Part shown: positions 7,230 through 9,416 of the stretch, piece by piece
How the letters are laid out: each line of letters begins with the position of its first letter
Numbering within the stretch: the stretch's first letter is position 1
NCBI GenBank assembly: GCA_027457225.1
Contig: DAIDTL010000035.1
Span: 1 to 9,416, forward strand
Reading direction: 5' to 3'
DNA length: 9,416 bases
From: Ferrovaceae bacterium
Lineage (GTDB): Bacteria > Pseudomonadota > Gammaproteobacteria > Burkholderiales > Ferrovaceae
Translations under genes and position numbers: made by a program
Notes under the pieces: model-generated
Database searches by the model: none
What the model saw: the letters and a program-made list of their open reading frames with translations, nothing else
Told to the model about the DNA's origin: nothing

Positions 7230-8279
7230 ATGCCGGCCGTATCCGTCATCATCGTCAACCACTTTTCAGCGGCCCTTGTCAGTCGCGCGGTGCGGTCGGT
7301 GCTCGATCAGGGGGTTCCCTGCGAAGTCATCGTGGTGGACAACAGCGTTGACGGGAACGAGGCCCGGAGACTGAAGGCGGGGTTGCCGGACACGGTGCAG
7401 GTGATGGTCAACGCAGTCAATACGGGATTTGCGCGGGCCTGCAACCAGGCCTACGAGCAATCCTCGGGGGACGCAATCCTCTTGTTAAACCCCGATGCTT
7501 ACTTGTTGTCCGGAGCCCTGTCCATACTGCTGGCAGCCTTGCAATCCGAGGCGTCTACAGGGGCGGTGGGCCCCAAAGTGTTCTGGGATGCCGGGAGACA
7601 ATTCCTGATGCCCCCCAGCACGTTTCCGTCACGCGTCCCGGTTGGCCCGCGCGGGTGGCGCAGCCGGCGGTTTCGGGCTTATGCCCTGCGCTATTGGCAA
7701 AGTGAGCAGCCGGTTTGCGTTCCCGCGCTGTCCGGGGGCCATGTGCTGCTCAGGCGTTCCGCCCTTCGGGCTGCCGGCGGGCTGTTTGACGAACGCTTTT
7801 TTCTTTACTGGGAAGATTCGGATCTGATGCAGCGCCTGCGCTCCGCCGGGTATCGCCTGTGGATGATTCCCCGGGCCCTGGCGGTTCATGAATATACCCA
7901 TTCGCCGGAAAAAGGCCGGCTGATCAGCGCCGGCTGGCCGGCCTATGAGAAAAAGCATTTTCAATCGAACGGGCTGGCGCGCTGGCTCCAGAAACTGTTT
8001 CCGGAATCCGGACCGGCGGCGCCATTCCCGTTGCTGAAGCCCTGTGATGGCAAAGTGACATTTTTCATTCCTGCTGATTGGACGCGCGGGTGGTTGCTGG
8101 AAGTGAGCCCCAATCCGGATTTTGTGCCGGCCATCGGGCAGATAGGCAGCGGGAGTCAGACCTCATTGCCGGCCCACCTGCGCGAGCGGTTTTCGGGCGG
8201 CGTGTATTATGCCCGGCTGACCCCTTGTGTTTCGTGGCCAGTGCGCAGCCTGTGCTGGCGTGACCTCAATACGATGTGA
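7230..8279 (+). CDS. Family 2 glycosyltransferase, rhamnosyltransferase-like, with extra C-terminal domain
   Basis: 349 aa. The catalytic part is classic GT2 of the WbbL/RfbF-like group: VSVIIVNHFSAALVSRAVRS (4-23), VIVVDNSVDGNE (33-44), NTGFARACNQAYEQSSGDAILLLNPD with the DXD-equivalent NPD at 87-89, VPALSGGHVLLRRSAL (164-179) and GLFDERFFLYWEDSDLMQRL (184-203) with the ED acid pair E195/D196. It would add a sugar, often rhamnose in this group, from a dTDP- or UDP-linked donor to the growing lipid-linked chain. Typical members end near 280-300 aa; here residues about 275-349 add a segment with alternating hydrophobic strands (VTFFIPADW, GWLLEVSPNPDF, GGVYYARLTP) that looks like a small beta-sandwich. 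It starts 1 nt after the preceding stop codon. Sugar specificity is not decidable from sequence alone. Confidence 0.9.
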   Translation: MPAVSVIIVNHFSAALVSRAVRSVLDQGVPCEVIVVDNSVDGNEARRLKAGLPDTVQVMVNAVNTGFARACNQAYEQSSGDAILLLNPDAYLLSGALSILLAALQSEASTGAVGPKVFWDAGRQFLMPPSTFPSRVPVGPRGWRSRRFRAYALRYWQSEQPVCVPALSGGHVLLRRSALRAAGGLFDERFFLYWEDSDLMQRLRSAGYRLWMIPRALAVHEYTHSPEKGRLISAGWPAYEKKHFQSNGLARWLQKLFPESGPAAPFPLLKPCDGKVTFFIPADWTRGWLLEVSPNPDFVPAIGQIGSGSQTSLPAHLRERFSGGVYYARLTPCVSWPVRSLCWRDLNTM

Positions 8280-8284
8280 GCGCG

Positions 8285-9416
8285 ATGGAAAGGTTTTTTG
8301 TTCCTTATACGGCCACCCCCACCCTGGATGCGCGATGCGTGGCGGTGCTGGCACCCCATGCCGACGATGAAATCCTCGGTTGCGGCGGCGCACTGGCCGG
8401 CCTGGCGTCACGCGCCATTCCGGTCCATGTGGCGGTGGTGTCCGATGAGTTTGCAGGCGAAGGCGGCGGTGAGGCTGTGGCCGTTCGTCATTCCGAATCC
8501 CGCGCCGCTGCCAAAATCATCGGCTATGGCGCGCCCGACTTCTGGGGGCTGCCGGACGGCCTGGTCGCGCCCGGAGCGGATCTTGTGGAAAAGATCAGCC
8601 GCTGGCTTGTGGAATCGCAGGCCGACCTGTTGCTCGCACCTTCCTGCTGGGAGATGCATCGGGACCATCGGGCCGGGGCCGAGGCAGCCATCGCCGCCGT
8701 CATCCGCCAGAAAGGGCGGGTGCGCCTTGGCATGTATGAAGTGGGCGTGCCGCTGCTCCCCAACACCCTGGTCGACATCACGCCTTTCCTGCAACTGAAG
8801 CAACAGGCCATGGCCTGCTTTACCAGCCAGTTGGCCCGACAACGCTATGACCTCCACATCACCAGCCTCAACCGCTACCGCACCTACACCCTGCCGGAAA
8901 CGGTGGAAGCGGCCGAAGCGTTTTTGATTCTCACGGCCGATGAACTCGGCACCCTGAAACTGGACCAGCGACCGGGCCGGGAATCCCTGGCCCTGCATCA
9001 GGCCGAGAAGGTCGTGGCCCAGCGCCATGACGAGGCACGACAGCTTAACGAAGCCATCGGGCGGCTCAACGAAGCGGTGGGACAGCGCGATGAAGCCATT
9101 GCGCAGCTCAACGAAGCGGTGGGACAGCGTAATGAGACCATCGGGCGCCTCAACGAAACGGTAACGCAACTCAGTCAGGACCTCCGGTTCATGGAGGAGC
9201 AGGCCCACATGCTCCAGGAAAGTTTGAGTGCCATGACCACCGACCGTGACCTGCTCCTGGCTGCGCTGGCGCAAATGCGCAGCAGCACCAGCTGGCGCTT
9301 GACCGCGCCCATGCGCTTTGTGGGGCACCTGATCCGCGGCGACTTCGTCACGGCCAGGAATGTCCTCCGCGCTGCTTTGATGAGCCTGCGCCGGCGCCTG
9401 CCCGTCCCCATGAAGC
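8285..9416 (+). CDS. PIG-L/LmbE deacetylase domain fused to heptad coiled coil, 3' end cut by window edge
   Basis: 377 complete codons are visible and the frame is open at the right edge. Residues about 18-230 are a PIG-L domain: APHADDEILGCGG (23-35, variant of the zinc-binding AHPDDE motif with H25, D27, D28) and EMHRDHRAGAEA (123-134, with H125, D127, H128 as the second metal-ligand and catalytic site). PIG-L enzymes remove acetyl from N-acetylated sugars or related amides. Residues 253-301 are seven heptads of a regular coiled coil (QLNEAIG, RLNEAVG and so on), with helical sequence to about 330. Then comes SSTSWRLTAPMRFVG (333-347), a linker I know from polysaccharide-cluster glycosyltransferases, where it joins a coiled coil to further domains or a membrane-proximal helix. 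The remaining product could be a short basic tail or one or more glycosyltransferase domains; the window does not show which. Start: ATG 5 nt after the upstream stop, weak ribosome-binding site. Confidence 0.85.
   Translation, partial: MERFFVPYTATPTLDARCVAVLAPHADDEILGCGGALAGLASRAIPVHVAVVSDEFAGEGGGEAVAVRHSESRAAAKIIGYGAPDFWGLPDGLVAPGADLVEKISRWLVESQADLLLAPSCWEMHRDHRAGAEAAIAAVIRQKGRVRLGMYEVGVPLLPNTLVDITPFLQLKQQAMACFTSQLARQRYDLHITSLNRYRTYTLPETVEAAEAFLILTADELGTLKLDQRPGRESLALHQAEKVVAQRHDEARQLNEAIGRLNEAVGQRDEAIAQLNEAVGQRNETIGRLNETVTQLSQDLRFMEEQAHMLQESLSAMTTDRDLLLAALAQMRSSTSWRLTAPMRFVGHLIRGDFVTARNVLRAALMSLRRRLPVPMK
9041..9166 (+). repeat. In-frame 21/42 bp tandem repeats encoding coiled-coil heptads
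   Basis: Six consecutive 21 bp units each encode one heptad, of the form [QR][LR][ND]E[AT][IV]x. At DNA level the higher-order period is 42 bp: a 23-nt stretch starting CTCAACGAAGCGGTGGGA at 9065-9087 recurs without change at 9107-9129, and a degenerate copy starts at 9149. The near-identical DNA, not just similar protein, suggests recent duplication of a 42 bp unit. Copy-number variation between strains would lengthen or shorten the coiled coil by two heptads at a time without a frameshift. Confidence 0.85.

Noticed and set aside
6437..7258. Minus-strand open frame of 273 codons
   Set aside because: Antisense to the LpxL-like gene; rich in His/Gln/Arg as expected of a reverse frame of GC-rich coding DNA, no domain visible.
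7910..7945. GGCCGGC-rich inverted repeats around a TGATCA core
   Set aside because: They lie inside the conserved coding part of the GT2 gene and consist of common GC-rich hexamers; no T-run follows, so neither a terminator nor an operator is supported.
8280..8284. Possible terminator or promoter between the GT2 and PIG-L genes
   Set aside because: The gap is only 5 bp, with no room for either; the genes are read as co-transcribed.
8408..9328. Long minus-strand open frame (306 codons) with repeated HRFVE-like units
   Set aside because: It is antisense to the PIG-L/coiled-coil gene, and its internal repeats are simply the reverse strand of the heptad-encoding DNA. High GC makes long antisense frames common here.

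Overview
The window is GC-rich, gene-dense bacterial DNA. Short or overlapping gene junctions and the protein families present suggest a Gram-negative proteobacterium, most likely beta or gamma class. I cannot name a genus. All recognisable genes concern cell-surface polysaccharide (O-antigen or capsule type) assembly, export and modification.

Layout: positions 1-786 (minus strand, cut by the left edge) encode a membrane-anchored family 2 glycosyltransferase of the GtrB/ArnC/DPM1 type, which would charge undecaprenyl phosphate with a sugar. Divergent from it across only about 44 bp, 831-2504 (plus) encodes a polytopic membrane protein that looks like a GT-C glycosyltransferase, a plausible user of that lipid-linked sugar. 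A near-leaderless promoter candidate lies at 2494-2523. Next come the two ABC-transporter genes, wzm (2532-3344, permease) and wzt (3334-4569, ATPase with a C-terminal domain of the glycan-recognition type). These are followed by a tandem-GNAT-like acyltransferase (4562-5548), a small 'HQDV' family 2 glycosyltransferase (5563-6270), a LpxL/HtrB-like acyltransferase relative with an altered active-site motif (6281-7228), a rhamnosyltransferase-like family 2 glycosyltransferase with an extra C-terminal domain (7230-8279), and a PIG-L deacetylase fused to a heptad-repeat coiled coil (8285 to the right edge, cut).

How it works together (inference): cytoplasmic GT2 enzymes build a chain on a lipid carrier, the GNAT, LpxL-like and PIG-L proteins probably deacetylate or acylate sugars or the lipid end, and Wzm/Wzt exports the chain to the periplasm. 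The divergent GtrB-like/GT-C pair may add a side-branch sugar on the periplasmic side, as in Gtr-type serotype modification. From 2532 onward the genes overlap or are separated by at most 14 bp, so they very probably form one operon.

No tRNA, rRNA, CRISPR array, insertion sequence or convincing intrinsic terminator was seen. No gene-free stretch exceeds 50 bp. The least ordinary items are the LpxL-like protein without the canonical HX4(D/E) acidic residue, the co-occurrence of three acyl-group-modifying enzymes with an ABC exporter, and the PIG-L/coiled-coil protein whose 3' part lies outside the window.
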